From: Beijerinckiaceae bacterium
Lineage (GTDB): Bacteria > Pseudomonadota > Alphaproteobacteria > Rhizobiales > Beijerinckiaceae
Assembly (NCBI GenBank): GCA_027531565.1
Contig: JAPZSB010000010.1
Span: 171,209-235,208, forward strand
Direction: 5' to 3'
Length of the DNA stretch: 64,000 nucleotides
Below, in pieces: positions 29,678 to 38,641 of this stretch (position 1 is its first letter; every line of letters starts with the position of its first letter). The notes under the pieces are model-generated. The model was not told where the DNA came from, made no database searches, and saw nothing but the letters and a program-made list of their open reading frames with translations. A program made the translations under genes and the position numbers.

Positions 29678-30253
29678 ATGTCTCAGAAGATGCAAGGCAA
29701 GGGCCTGATGGATCGCCGCTTCGTGGTCGGGGCCGCGTTCCTGTCCGTTCCGGCCATCGGGATGGTCGGGTTTGCCGCCCAGACCGGCCGGATCGACCTG
29801 CTGACGCCGGCCCTGCCGGATGACGGCGATCTCCCCCCGGTGCCCGGCGTCGAGTTCCGCGGCATGCCGGCGCCGCCGATCCAGCGGCAGGCCTTTTTCG
29901 AGGGCGTGACGCTCGTCAATATCTGGGCGTCCTGGTGCCCCTATTGCCGCTCCGAGCATGGCGAGCTGATGGCTCTCGCGGCGCGTCCGGGCATCCGCCT
30001 GTTCGGCATCGTGGCCGATGATACCGAGGACAAGGTGGCCGAATATCTCCGCGGCCACGGCAACCCGTTCCAGCGCCTGTCGATCGACCACCAGCGGCGT
30101 TATCTCCGCGCCTTCAAGCAGCGCGGTGTGCCCTCGACCTATGTCTTCCGGCAGGATGGCGTGTTCCAGCACAAGATCAACGGCGCGCTGACTCCGGAGA
30201 TCGTCGCCGCGCGGCTGCTGCCGGAAATCCAGGCGGCCTCTGCCTCGGCCTGA
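29678..30253 (+). CDS. TlpA/CcmG-like thiol-disulfide oxidoreductase
   Basis: The 191-residue protein has an N-terminal membrane anchor (VVGAAFLSVPAIGMVGFAA) and a thioredoxin fold with active site WCPYC (C87, C90) in NIWASWCPYC and the cis-Pro region GVPSTYVFRQDG, closest in form to DsbE/CcmG. Such proteins reduce apocytochrome c or other periplasmic thiols. No other ccm genes are in the window, so assignment to cytochrome c maturation is tentative. CAGGGGAAAGAC precedes the ATG. Confidence 0.88.
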   Translation: MSQKMQGKGLMDRRFVVGAAFLSVPAIGMVGFAAQTGRIDLLTPALPDDGDLPPVPGVEFRGMPAPPIQRQAFFEGVTLVNIWASWCPYCRSEHGELMALAARPGIRLFGIVADDTEDKVAEYLRGHGNPFQRLSIDHQRRYLRAFKQRGVPSTYVFRQDGVFQHKINGALTPEIVAARLLPEIQAASASA

Positions 30254-30262
30254 CGGCCAGTT

Positions 30263-30811
30263 TCAGGCTTCCGGCTCCCGATAGTTGAGGCGCGACTTCG
30301 TCCGCTCGATCATGCGTTCCTGCGCCTCGGTCGGCCCGCCATGCAGCGCGGCCAGCTCCTGCATCATGCGGAAGAGATCATCCAGCGCCTCGGTTTCCAG
30401 CGAGACATGGAGGATCGGCGTCAGGTCCGCCACGACGGAATCGGCCTCGCCGGCGCCACGGGCCGCGAAGGCGGCCAAGGTCGTATGATGCTCGGGCTTG
30501 CCCTCGAAGCCGAAGCGTTCCGTGACGAAGCGGCTCAGCATCACGTTCTGCTCGGCGGTGATCTCGCCGCGCAGCATGGCCAGTTTCGACAGGAGGACGA
30601 GCGCCGCCTCGCGCGGGTCCTGAATGGCACGCAGGGGCGCCCGGGCAGCGCGCTCGCGGGCATCGGCGATGGCCTGCGCGTCGCGCTTCTCCTTTGCGCG
30701 GGCGGAACGGGCATCGATCCAGGCATTGAGCACCTGCATGCCGTTGCCCCAGATCATCCACATCATGAAGCCGGAAAAGAGCGCGCCGAGAATGGCCAGA
30801 ATGACAGGCAT
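30263..30811 (-). CDS. Membrane-anchored TerB-like protein
   Basis: The 182-residue protein begins with one hydrophobic helix (VILAILGALFSGFMMWMIW), a charged linker rich in Arg/Ala/Glu, and a helical TerB-like domain (ALVLLSKLAMLRGEITAEQN, near residues 70-90, and a repeat with LDDLFRMMQELAALHGG). TerB-like domains occur in tellurite-resistance and phage-defence or envelope-stress systems, usually binding metal. It starts 14 bases after the kdsA stop and ends the colinear run that also contains the DUF350/DUF1190 cassette. Confidence 0.7.
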   Translation of the reverse strand: MPVILAILGALFSGFMMWMIWGNGMQVLNAWIDARSARAKEKRDAQAIADARERAARAPLRAIQDPREAALVLLSKLAMLRGEITAEQNVMLSRFVTERFGFEGKPEHHTTLAAFAARGAGEADSVVADLTPILHVSLETEALDDLFRMMQELAALHGGPTEAQERMIERTKSRLNYREPEA

Positions 30812-30825
30812 GCCGCGCCTCCTGC

Positions 30826-31647
30826 TCAGGATTTCGCGAGGCGGTCGAACGCCTGAAGCCGTTCGAGCAAAGCGGGCATGTCGGCCAGCGGCACCATGTT
30901 GGGCCCGTCCGAGGGCGCGCCATCGGGGTCCTGATGCGTCTCGATGAAGAGCCCGGCCACGCCGACCGCAACTGCCGCGCGGGCCAGCACCGGCACGAAT
31001 TCGCGCTGCCCGCCGGAAGAACCCCCCTGCCCGCCCGGCTGCTGGACGGAATGGGTGGCATCGAAAACGATCGGGCAGCGGCATTGCTCGGCCATGATCG
31101 GCAGGCCGCGGAAATCGCTCACCAGCGTGTTGTAGCCGAAGGAGGTGCCCCGGTCACAGGCGAGCGCGCGGTCATTGCCGGCATCGCGGATCTTCTGGAT
31201 GACGTTCTTCATGTCCCAGGGCGCGAGGAACTGGCCCTTCTTCACGTTGATGGCGAGCCCGGTTTCCGCGGCCGCGACCAGCAGGTCGGTCTGCCGGCAG
31301 AGGAAGGCGGGGATCTGCAGCATGTCCACCGCTTTCGCGGCTTCGGCGCAGTGCCAGGGCTCGTGCACGTCGGTGATCACCGGCAGGCCGAGGGTGCGGC
31401 GGATCTCGGCAAAGACCTCCAGGGCCTTGTCGAGACCGATGCCGCGCGCCGCCTTGCCGCTGGTGCGGTTGGCCTTGTCGAAGGAGGATTTGTAGACCAG
31501 CCCGATGCCCAGCCGGGCGCAGATCTCCTTCAGCGAACCCGCCATGTCGAGGGCATGGGCTCGGCTTTCCATCTGGCACGGCCCGGCAATCAGCACGAAG
31601 GGCCGCGCATTGCCGAAGATCACGTTGCCGACCTGAACGTCGCTCAT
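30826..31647 (-). CDS. kdsA: 3-deoxy-8-phosphooctulonate synthase KdsA
   Basis: The 273-residue enzyme condenses PEP with arabinose 5-phosphate to make KDO-8-phosphate for lipopolysaccharide. Motifs are [73 protein letters not shown] and [17 protein letters not shown]. The start MSDVQVGN is chosen from family length. It is normally close to pyrG and eno in proteobacteria; here accessory genes separate it from both. Confidence 0.98.
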   Translation of the reverse strand: MSDVQVGNVIFGNARPFVLIAGPCQMESRAHALDMAGSLKEICARLGIGLVYKSSFDKANRTSGKAARGIGLDKALEVFAEIRRTLGLPVITDVHEPWHCAEAAKAVDMLQIPAFLCRQTDLLVAAAETGLAINVKKGQFLAPWDMKNVIQKIRDAGNDRALACDRGTSFGYNTLVSDFRGLPIMAEQCRCPIVFDATHSVQQPGGQGGSSGGQREFVPVLARAAVAVGVAGLFIETHQDPDGAPSDGPNMVPLADMPALLERLQAFDRLAKS

Positions 31648-31664
31648 CCTGTCACTCCTGGTTG

Positions 31665-32027
31665 TCACGAACCGCGCGGCTCGCTGCCGGATCCGATCCG
31701 CTGGTAGACCGGCCGGCCCTTGCCGCTGGCGGCGATGCAGGCGCCGCGCGGCACCGGCACGAAGCCGCTGGCCACGGCGCCATGGGGCTGGCAGCGCGGG
31801 AATTGCCGCAGGCACTCATCCTGCGTGGCGAACGGCGCCTGATCCTCCCGCGCGGCGCGCTGCGCCTCGGCGAAGCCCTGCCGGCACAGGGCCGGTGGAA
31901 GCTGCCCGGCAGCGAGGCAGGCCTGCTCGCTGGCAAAGACCTGTCCGTCCGGGCATTCGCCGCGGAAGGCGAAAAAGGCCATCGCGCCGGCAATCCCCAG
32001 AATGAGCGCGAAAACGATAATTTTCAT
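31665..32027 (-). CDS. Small membrane-anchored DUF1190-like protein
   Basis: The 120-residue product has one N-terminal hydrophobic helix ([19 protein letters not shown]) and a cysteine-rich domain. Its spacing of [33 protein letters not shown] and SGFVPVPRG matches the larger DUF1190 protein encoded at 34146-34925 (YTSLEEC, QCQRDFAQAN, PKFSNQSECEAQYGAQQC, SSVFVPAM). I infer a short paralogue. Its ATG overlaps the stop of the VOC gene (ATGA). Seven cysteines suggest disulfides in the periplasm. Function unknown. Confidence 0.7.
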   Translation of the reverse strand: MKIIVFALILGIAGAMAFFAFRGECPDGQVFASEQACLAAGQLPPALCRQGFAEAQRAAREDQAPFATQDECLRQFPRCQPHGAVASGFVPVPRGACIAASGKGRPVYQRIGSGSEPRGS

Positions 32028-32902
32028 CGGCCGGCGCCGCTTTGGACGAAGCGGAGCGTCGTCGCGAGGTCGGGCCGGCGTGGCAGCGTCAGCCCGCCAC
32101 CATGGCGGATCACGGCTTCGCCTGCGGCCTCCAGGTTGTCTTCGACCATGGACAGCCGCGAGCACGCGATTTCGATCCCGGCGAAGACCGGCGTCTCGCT
32201 GGCCGGCGCGGGCTCGCCATAGCGGAAGGCGAAGCCCTCGGGCGAGACGATGTCGATCAGCCCATGGCCGGCCTCGATCTCGATTCCGAAGGAGGTCGAG
32301 CGCATGCGCCGTTCGCCGACAAAGCCGGCGAGGAAGATGTGGTGGTCCGAGGGGTTCTCGGCGACGAGGGTCACGCGGCCGATGCCGGTTGCGCCATTGC
32401 GGTGGTTCTGCATCGCCTCCGACCAGAACATCTCCGGTGCATGATGCTGGCAGGCGAAGAACCCGCATTTCGGCAAGGCCGGGTCCGCCGCAAAGGCGAG
32501 CGTAAAGGCCACATCGACTTCGCTGCCATCGGGCCGCCGGCCTTTCCGGCCGAAATGGAAGGGTTCGAAATCGCCGATCCCCTCCTCCGCCCAGCGCGCC
32601 GCATCGGCCACGGCATCGTCGGTCTTCAGAACGAGCATCGACAGTCCCGTTGCTTCGGCCAGCCGGTCGCGCACGAAGGCGCCGAAGGAGAAGGCCCGGC
32701 CCGTATGGGCGGGCACGAGTTCCGGCGAAGCGACAGTGATCAACTCGAAGAAGGTGTGATCAGCAAGCTGGATGATCTGGTTTTCGGTGCCCCAGGCGTG
32801 GCGGTTCCGCGTGCCGACGGTGAAGCCCATCGCGGCGAAACGGGCAGAGGTGGCGGCAAGATCCTGCACGCCGATGACAAAATGATCGAGAGAACGAGAC
32901 AT
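32024..32902 (-). CDS. VOC superfamily, glyoxalase-like protein
   Basis: The 292-residue protein begins with the VOC opening SLDHFVIGVQDLAATSARFA and continues HAWGTENQIIQL and FFELITV, matching the glyoxalase-like domain family (Glyoxalase_3 type). Two betaalphabetabetabeta modules can be traced, the second from GRVTLVAENPSDHHIFLAGF. Such proteins bind metal and act on small aldehydes, dioxygenated substrates or antibiotics; the substrate is unknown. It lies 78 bases downstream of the ATP-grasp gene and is coupled to the small DUF1190-like gene. Confidence 0.82.
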   Translation of the reverse strand: MSRSLDHFVIGVQDLAATSARFAAMGFTVGTRNRHAWGTENQIIQLADHTFFELITVASPELVPAHTGRAFSFGAFVRDRLAEATGLSMLVLKTDDAVADAARWAEEGIGDFEPFHFGRKGRRPDGSEVDVAFTLAFAADPALPKCGFFACQHHAPEMFWSEAMQNHRNGATGIGRVTLVAENPSDHHIFLAGFVGERRMRSTSFGIEIEAGHGLIDIVSPEGFAFRYGEPAPASETPVFAGIEIACSRLSMVEDNLEAAGEAVIRHGGGLTLPRRPDLATTLRFVQSGAGR

Positions 32903-32980
32903 CAATAATCCAAACAGGTTTTCGGAAGGTTCCAACGGTCCGGGGTCTAGCACCGGCGGTCGCCAGCGTCACCCCTTCGC

Positions 32981-34144
32981 TTACGGCTCGATGAAATGCG
33001 GGATGAACCGGGCGAGATTGCCGGTGATCGGGGATTTGTCCTCGCGCACGAGCATGCCCGCCGGCTCGCTGGCGACCATCCAGGCGCCGAGCACGACATG
33101 GCCATGGCCGAAATCCGGAATCGGGATGCGCTGCTGGCGGATGAAGCCTTCCTCGCCATAGGGGCCATCATTCCCGCTCAGGGCACGGCCGCGCTCGAAC
33201 AGGCGGATATTCGCCCCCTCGCGCGAGAAGAGCGGCTTCTCGACATAGGACGGGCCGAGATCGGGCGCCGGCTCGTCCGGGAAATAGGCCGGGACGAGGT
33301 TCGGATGGCCCGGCGCCATCTGCCAGAGATAGGGCAGCAGCCCCTTGTTCGAGAGCAGGGCTTTCCAGATCGGCTCGAGGAATTGCGTGCCGCAGCCGGG
33401 AATGGCCTTGCCGAACTCCTCGCGCATCATCCATTCCCACGGATAGAGCTTGAACAGAACCTCGATCGGGGCCTCGTCGAGATCGACGAATTTCCCCGCC
33501 TTGGTCAGCCCGATCTCGTTGACGAACAGGAACTGCGTCGCCAGCCCGGCCTGCTGCGCGCATTCCTCGAGATAGGCCACGGTCGCGCGGTCTTCCTCGC
33601 TGTCATCGAGGCAGGTCAGGTGCAGGCGATAGGCGCGGCCATTCCGCAGGTTGCGGAAGGCGCCGATCAGCTTGTCATGGACGGAGTTATACTGGTCCGA
33701 GCCGCGCGGCAGCGCGCCCTTGGCGATCATCTCTTCCAGCCAGAGCCATTGGAACACGCCCGTCTCCAGCAGGGCCGTCGGCGTGTCGGCGTTGTATTCC
33801 AGCAGCTTGGCCGGGCCCTGCCCGTCATAGGCGAAATCGAACCGACCGTAGAGGTTGCGGTCGCCACGCTGCCAGCTCTCCCAGATCTCGCCCCAGAAGG
33901 CGCGCGGGATCGCCAGCCGCGTCAGGACCTCTTCGTCGCGGCAGGCCTTGCCGACGAATTCGAGCGCCATTTCCTCGAGTTCGGCGGATGGCGCCTCGAT
34001 CTTCTCCTCGATTTCCTCGAGCGTGAAGCCGAAGGCGCCTGTCTCGTCCCAATAGGGCCGGTCATCCGCGCTGTGGAAGGAGAAGCCGACCTGCTCCGCC
34101 TTGCTGCGCCAGTCCGGGCGCTCGGGCATCTCAAGGCGCCGCAT
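32981..34144 (-). CDS. Glutathionylspermidine synthase-like ATP-grasp ligase (YjfC/YgiC family)
   Basis: The 387-residue protein matches the C-terminal synthetase domain of glutathionylspermidine synthase without the amidase domain. Recognisable parts are YDGQGPAKLLEYNADTPTAL, the helix GVFQWLWLEEM, YPWEWMMREEFGK, SNKGLLPYLWQMAPGHPNL and VEKPLFSREGANIRLF. E. coli YjfC and YgiC are orthologues of this form and are predicted acid-amine ligases of unknown substrate. It starts one base after the stop of the DUF1190 gene, so the pair is tightly coupled, as in E. coli yjfM-yjfC and ygiB-ygiC. The start could also be the ATG five codons later. Confidence 0.9.
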   Translation of the reverse strand: MRRLEMPERPDWRSKAEQVGFSFHSADDRPYWDETGAFGFTLEEIEEKIEAPSAELEEMALEFVGKACRDEEVLTRLAIPRAFWGEIWESWQRGDRNLYGRFDFAYDGQGPAKLLEYNADTPTALLETGVFQWLWLEEMIAKGALPRGSDQYNSVHDKLIGAFRNLRNGRAYRLHLTCLDDSEEDRATVAYLEECAQQAGLATQFLFVNEIGLTKAGKFVDLDEAPIEVLFKLYPWEWMMREEFGKAIPGCGTQFLEPIWKALLSNKGLLPYLWQMAPGHPNLVPAYFPDEPAPDLGPSYVEKPLFSREGANIRLFERGRALSGNDGPYGEEGFIRQQRIPIPDFGHGHVVLGAWMVASEPAGMLVREDKSPITGNLARFIPHFIEP

Positions 34145-34145
34145 G

Positions 34146-34925
34146 TCAGGAGCTCGAGCTGGAAATCGAGCGGCCGGTCGAGCCGAAGCCGCTCCGCGAC
34201 GTGGTCGAGGTGCTGCTCGTGCCCGAACGCGAGAAGGATGACGGCCGGGCCGCGATCGCTCCCACCGAGCTGCGCGCTGCCGGTGCCCCCGTGGCGCCGG
34301 CCGGGACCGTCACCGCGCTGGAGGCGGATCTCGACGTGTCGCGGCTGACGGTATGGCCGCTCGATGTCGAATAGGAGCGCCAGCCGCCGCCCGACGAACT
34401 GGACGAACTGCCGGAGCGCGGCGGCGCGGTGCAGCCCGGCATGGTTTCCGGCGTCTGGCCCGGCGGGCAGGCCGTGCCCGTGCGCATGGGTGGCAGCAGC
34501 GCCTGGGCATTGCGCTGGCCATTCAGCGCATTGGCCACCATGAAGCCGAGCATGGCCGGGACGAAGACGGAGCTGCCGTTGAACGTGGCCGGCCGGCATT
34601 GCTGGGCGCCATATTGCGCCTCGCATTCGGACTGGTTGCTGAATTTCGGCGCGGCCTGCACATGCGTCGCGTTGGCCTGGGCGAAGTCACGCTGGCATTG
34701 CTCCTGCCCCGGGGAAAGAGGCGCCGGCTGGCCTCCGGGCGCCAGAGGAGCCCCCCAGCCCTGATGGGCGCGCATGCATTCCTCGAGCGAGGTGTAGAGC
34801 CGGGCCTCGGCAGGGGATTCCGCTGCCGGAGCATCCTCGATCCGGGTCTTGCCGGTCTGCCCGATATAGGCGCCGGCGAAGATCAGCCCCGTCGCGCCGA
34901 TGAAGATCGCATGGGATCGCTTCAT
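34146..34925 (-). CDS. DUF1190 family protein (YjfM/YgiB-like)
   Basis: The 259-residue protein has an N-terminal hydrophobic anchor (AIFIGATGLIFAGAYIG), a cysteine-containing DUF1190 domain (YTSLEECMRAH, QCQRDFAQAN, FSNQSECEAQYG, SVFVPAMLGFMVANAL), and a low-complexity Ser/Gly/Thr-rich C-terminus ending in a run of serines. The family is linked genomically to the ATP-grasp ligase that follows it and to DUF350. It may be the substrate or a surface partner of the ligase, but that is inference. It lies 10 bases after the DUF350 gene. Confidence 0.85.
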   Translation of the reverse strand: MKRSHAIFIGATGLIFAGAYIGQTGKTRIEDAPAAESPAEARLYTSLEECMRAHQGWGAPLAPGGQPAPLSPGQEQCQRDFAQANATHVQAAPKFSNQSECEAQYGAQQCRPATFNGSSVFVPAMLGFMVANALNGQRNAQALLPPMRTGTACPPGQTPETMPGCTAPPRSGSSSSSSGGGWRSYSTSSGHTVSRDTSRSASSAVTVPAGATGAPAARSSVGAIAARPSSFSRSGTSSTSTTSRSGFGSTGRSISSSSS

Positions 34926-34935
34926 GGCTCCGGCC

Positions 34936-35358
34936 CTACATCGTCATCGCCGCGGCATTGACCAGCCCGCAGGCAATCGAACAGCCGGCCAGCAGCGTGC
35001 CGGCGGAAGCCTGGTTGGCCGCGATCTTGTCCGACAGGCCGGGAACCATGACCCGGACCACGAAATAGGCTGCCAGCTGCACCACGAAGGCCGCGAAGCC
35101 CCAGAGCAGCATGTCGGCGATGTTGCCGGCCTGCGAGATCGCCTTGGCCAGCGGGATGGTGAAGCCGATCAGGGTGCCCGACAGGGCGATCGAGGCTGTC
35201 CAGTTGCCGTCGCGGATCAGGGCGAGTTCGTCATGCGCGGTAAACCGCGAATAGACCAGCAGGAACAGCGCCAGCATGGCCGCGCCGACGGCGATGTAGA
35301 GAAGGAAAAAGGGAATCCCGAGGGCCGAAGCCAGAATACCCGAACCAGCCTGAATCAT
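34936..35358 (-). CDS. DUF350 family integral membrane protein (YjfL-like)
   Basis: The 140-residue protein has four hydrophobic helices (FFLLYIAVGAAMLALFLLVY, ASIALSGTLIGFTIPLAKAI, LLWGFAAFVVQLAAYFVVRV and a C-terminal AGCSIACGLVNAAAM segment) with a charged loop FTAHDELALIRDGN, the DUF350 pattern. AAGGGGGC precedes the ATG. It opens the cassette that continues with DUF1190 and the ATP-grasp ligase, the same three families found together in the E. coli yjf locus. Function unknown. Confidence 0.87.
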   Translation of the reverse strand: MIQAGSGILASALGIPFFLLYIAVGAAMLALFLLVYSRFTAHDELALIRDGNWTASIALSGTLIGFTIPLAKAISQAGNIADMLLWGFAAFVVQLAAYFVVRVMVPGLSDKIAANQASAGTLLAGCSIACGLVNAAAMTM

Positions 35359-35470
35359 GCGCGTGCCCCCTTATCGCGATGCCTCATGTCAGCATGACTC
35401 AGGCGCGGAGCCAAGGAAAGCACGAGACAGGGCCCCGCGGGGTGCGATGGCGCACAGCGCTGGGGAAATC

Positions 35471-37111
<1,641 letters not shown>

Positions 37112-37137
37112 TTACCTTGCAGGGCGCGATTCGCGCA

Positions 37138-37170
37138 AAGAAAAAAGCGCCATCCCAAGAAAAATGGCGC
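37138..37170 (-). terminator. Intrinsic terminator after secG (distal of two)
   Basis: On the minus strand the stem GCGCCAT/ATGGCGC (37147-37170, 10-base loop) is followed directly by TTTTTT and then CTT. It lies downstream of secG and just upstream of pyrG. Confidence 0.8.
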
Positions 37171-37174
37171 CTCC

Positions 37175-37211
37175 AAAAACAGAAGGCGCCCCGAAAGCCG
37201 GATGGCGCCTT
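37175..37211 (-). terminator. Intrinsic terminator after secG (proximal of two)
   Basis: A perfect 8-bp stem AAGGCGCC/GGCGCCTT (37183-37211, 13-base loop) is followed on the minus strand by CTG and TTTTT. Together with the next hairpin it forms a tandem terminator that separates secG from pyrG. Confidence 0.75.
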
Positions 37212-37239
37212 CCTGCGGCCCGTCTGTTGATGGCAGCCC

Positions 37240-37620
37240 TTATGGACGCGGCTGGCCCGGCTGCTGGTTCTGCCCGCCCTGCATCTGGCGCAGCTGGTCG
37301 AGCACGTTCGGCGCGCCCTGCGGCGTTACCGGCGTCCCGGAGCCCTGGGTGCTGGGCGGCGGCGGGGCGATGTTGTCCAGCGGCGAGGCCGGGGCCCGCC
37401 CGCGGGCGGCGATCACCGCCAGGGCCATCGAGGTGATGAAGAACGCCGTGCCGAGAATGGCGGTGATCCGCGTCAGGAGGTTGGCCTGGCCGCGCCCGCT
37501 CATGAAGGCCGAGGGGCTGGAGCCCATGCCGAGGCCGCCGCCTTCGGAGCGCTGCAGCAGCACCACGCCGCACAGGGCGATGACGATCAGGAGGTGGATG
37601 ACGATCAGTACGGTTTCCAT
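37240..37620 (-). CDS. secG: Preprotein translocase subunit SecG
   Basis: The 126-residue protein has two transmembrane helices (VLIVIHLLIVIALCGVVLL and ITAILGTAFFITSMALAVIA) joined by the SecG loop QRSEGGGLGMGSS, then a Pro/Gln-rich cytoplasmic tail ending QNQQPGQPRP. It is the accessory subunit of the SecYEG channel. It is located between tpiA and pyrG, its usual position in proteobacteria. Confidence 0.95.
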   Translation of the reverse strand: METVLIVIHLLIVIALCGVVLLQRSEGGGLGMGSSPSAFMSGRGQANLLTRITAILGTAFFITSMALAVIAARGRAPASPLDNIAPPPPSTQGSGTPVTPQGAPNVLDQLRQMQGGQNQQPGQPRP

Positions 37621-37733
37621 GGAAGCCTGCTCGGGCGGGGTTCACCCCCGCGAATGCGATTTGCGCTGTCTGTTAGCGGCAATATGGCGGCAGGGGAAGC
37701 AAAATTCCAACCCCTGCCCTGCCGAAAACCGCC

Positions 37734-38483
37734 TCACGCCGCGCGGATGATGGCAAGGAAGTCCGCTGCCTTGAGGCTCGCACCGCCCACCAGCGCCCCG
37801 TCGACATCGGCGAGGTTGAGGATCTCGGCGGCATTGGCCGGCTTGACCGACCCGCCATAGAGAATGCGCGTCGCCTGCGCGACCGGCTTTCCGAGCATCC
37901 GGGCCAGCGTGCGGCGGATCTCGGCATGCATGTCGGCAATGTCCTGCAGGGTGGGCGTGAGCCCGGTGCCGATGGCCCAGACCGGCTCGTAGGCCACGAC
38001 GAAGCCGCCGGCCGGCGCATCCTTCGGCACGGAGCCGCGAACCTGCCGCGCCACGACGGCGAGGGCCTTGCCGGCCTCGCGTTCGGCGCGGGTCTCGCCG
38101 ACGCAGATGATCGGCATCATGCCCTGCGCCAGCACCGCTTTGGCCTTGGCCGCGACATCGGCATCCTTCTCGCCATGGTCGGCGCGGCGCTCGGAATGGC
38201 CGACAATCACGCCCTTCGCGCCGGAATCGAACAGCATCGCGGCCGAGAGATCGCCGGTATGGGCGCCCTCGCCGAGCGGGCTGCAATCCTGCGCGCCGAT
38301 CGCGATCGCGGAACCGAGAGCCAGTGCCGCCGCCGGGAAAAGGAGCGTTGCGGGCGGGCAGACCATCACGTCGACTTTCGCCCGCAGGGCAGCGTCAACG
38401 GCCTTGGCCATCTCGCCGATCTCGGCGAGGCTCGCCCGCGTCCCGTTCATCTTCCAGTTTCCGGCCACCAGCGGCTTGCGCAT
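37734..38483 (-). CDS. tpiA: Triosephosphate isomerase
   Basis: The 249-residue TIM-barrel enzyme interconverts dihydroxyacetone phosphate and glyceraldehyde 3-phosphate. It has the N-terminal [10 protein letters not shown] lysine, the catalytic His in IVGHSERR, the catalytic Glu in [12 protein letters not shown] and the phosphate-binding [11 protein letters not shown]. The start [14 protein letters not shown] at 38483 is family-typical; an upstream extension is not. It is divergent from ppiD with a 158-base shared region. Confidence 0.98.
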   Translation of the reverse strand: MRKPLVAGNWKMNGTRASLAEIGEMAKAVDAALRAKVDVMVCPPATLLFPAAALALGSAIAIGAQDCSPLGEGAHTGDLSAAMLFDSGAKGVIVGHSERRADHGEKDADVAAKAKAVLAQGMMPIICVGETRAEREAGKALAVVARQVRGSVPKDAPAGGFVVAYEPVWAIGTGLTPTLQDIADMHAEIRRTLARMLGKPVAQATRILYGGSVKPANAAEILNLADVDGALVGGASLKAADFLAIIRAA

Positions 38484-38641
38484 GCATCTGCTCCCTGCTT
38501 CAGTCCGGGCGCGGCCTATCATGGGCCGGTTTCGTGCGCAATTGCCCGGCTTTTGCCATGTTCCCGCGCTTGCCAAGGGGAGAGGCCGCCCCTATGGTCC
38601 GGCCCCATTTCCCGCCCCGTATCACGGACGATTGACCGCCC

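Noticed and set aside
37689..37718. Inverted repeat GGCAGGGG/CCCCTGCC between tpiA and secG as a terminator
   Set aside because: The stem is good but there is no T-run on the minus strand; it may be a structural element, but nothing supports termination.
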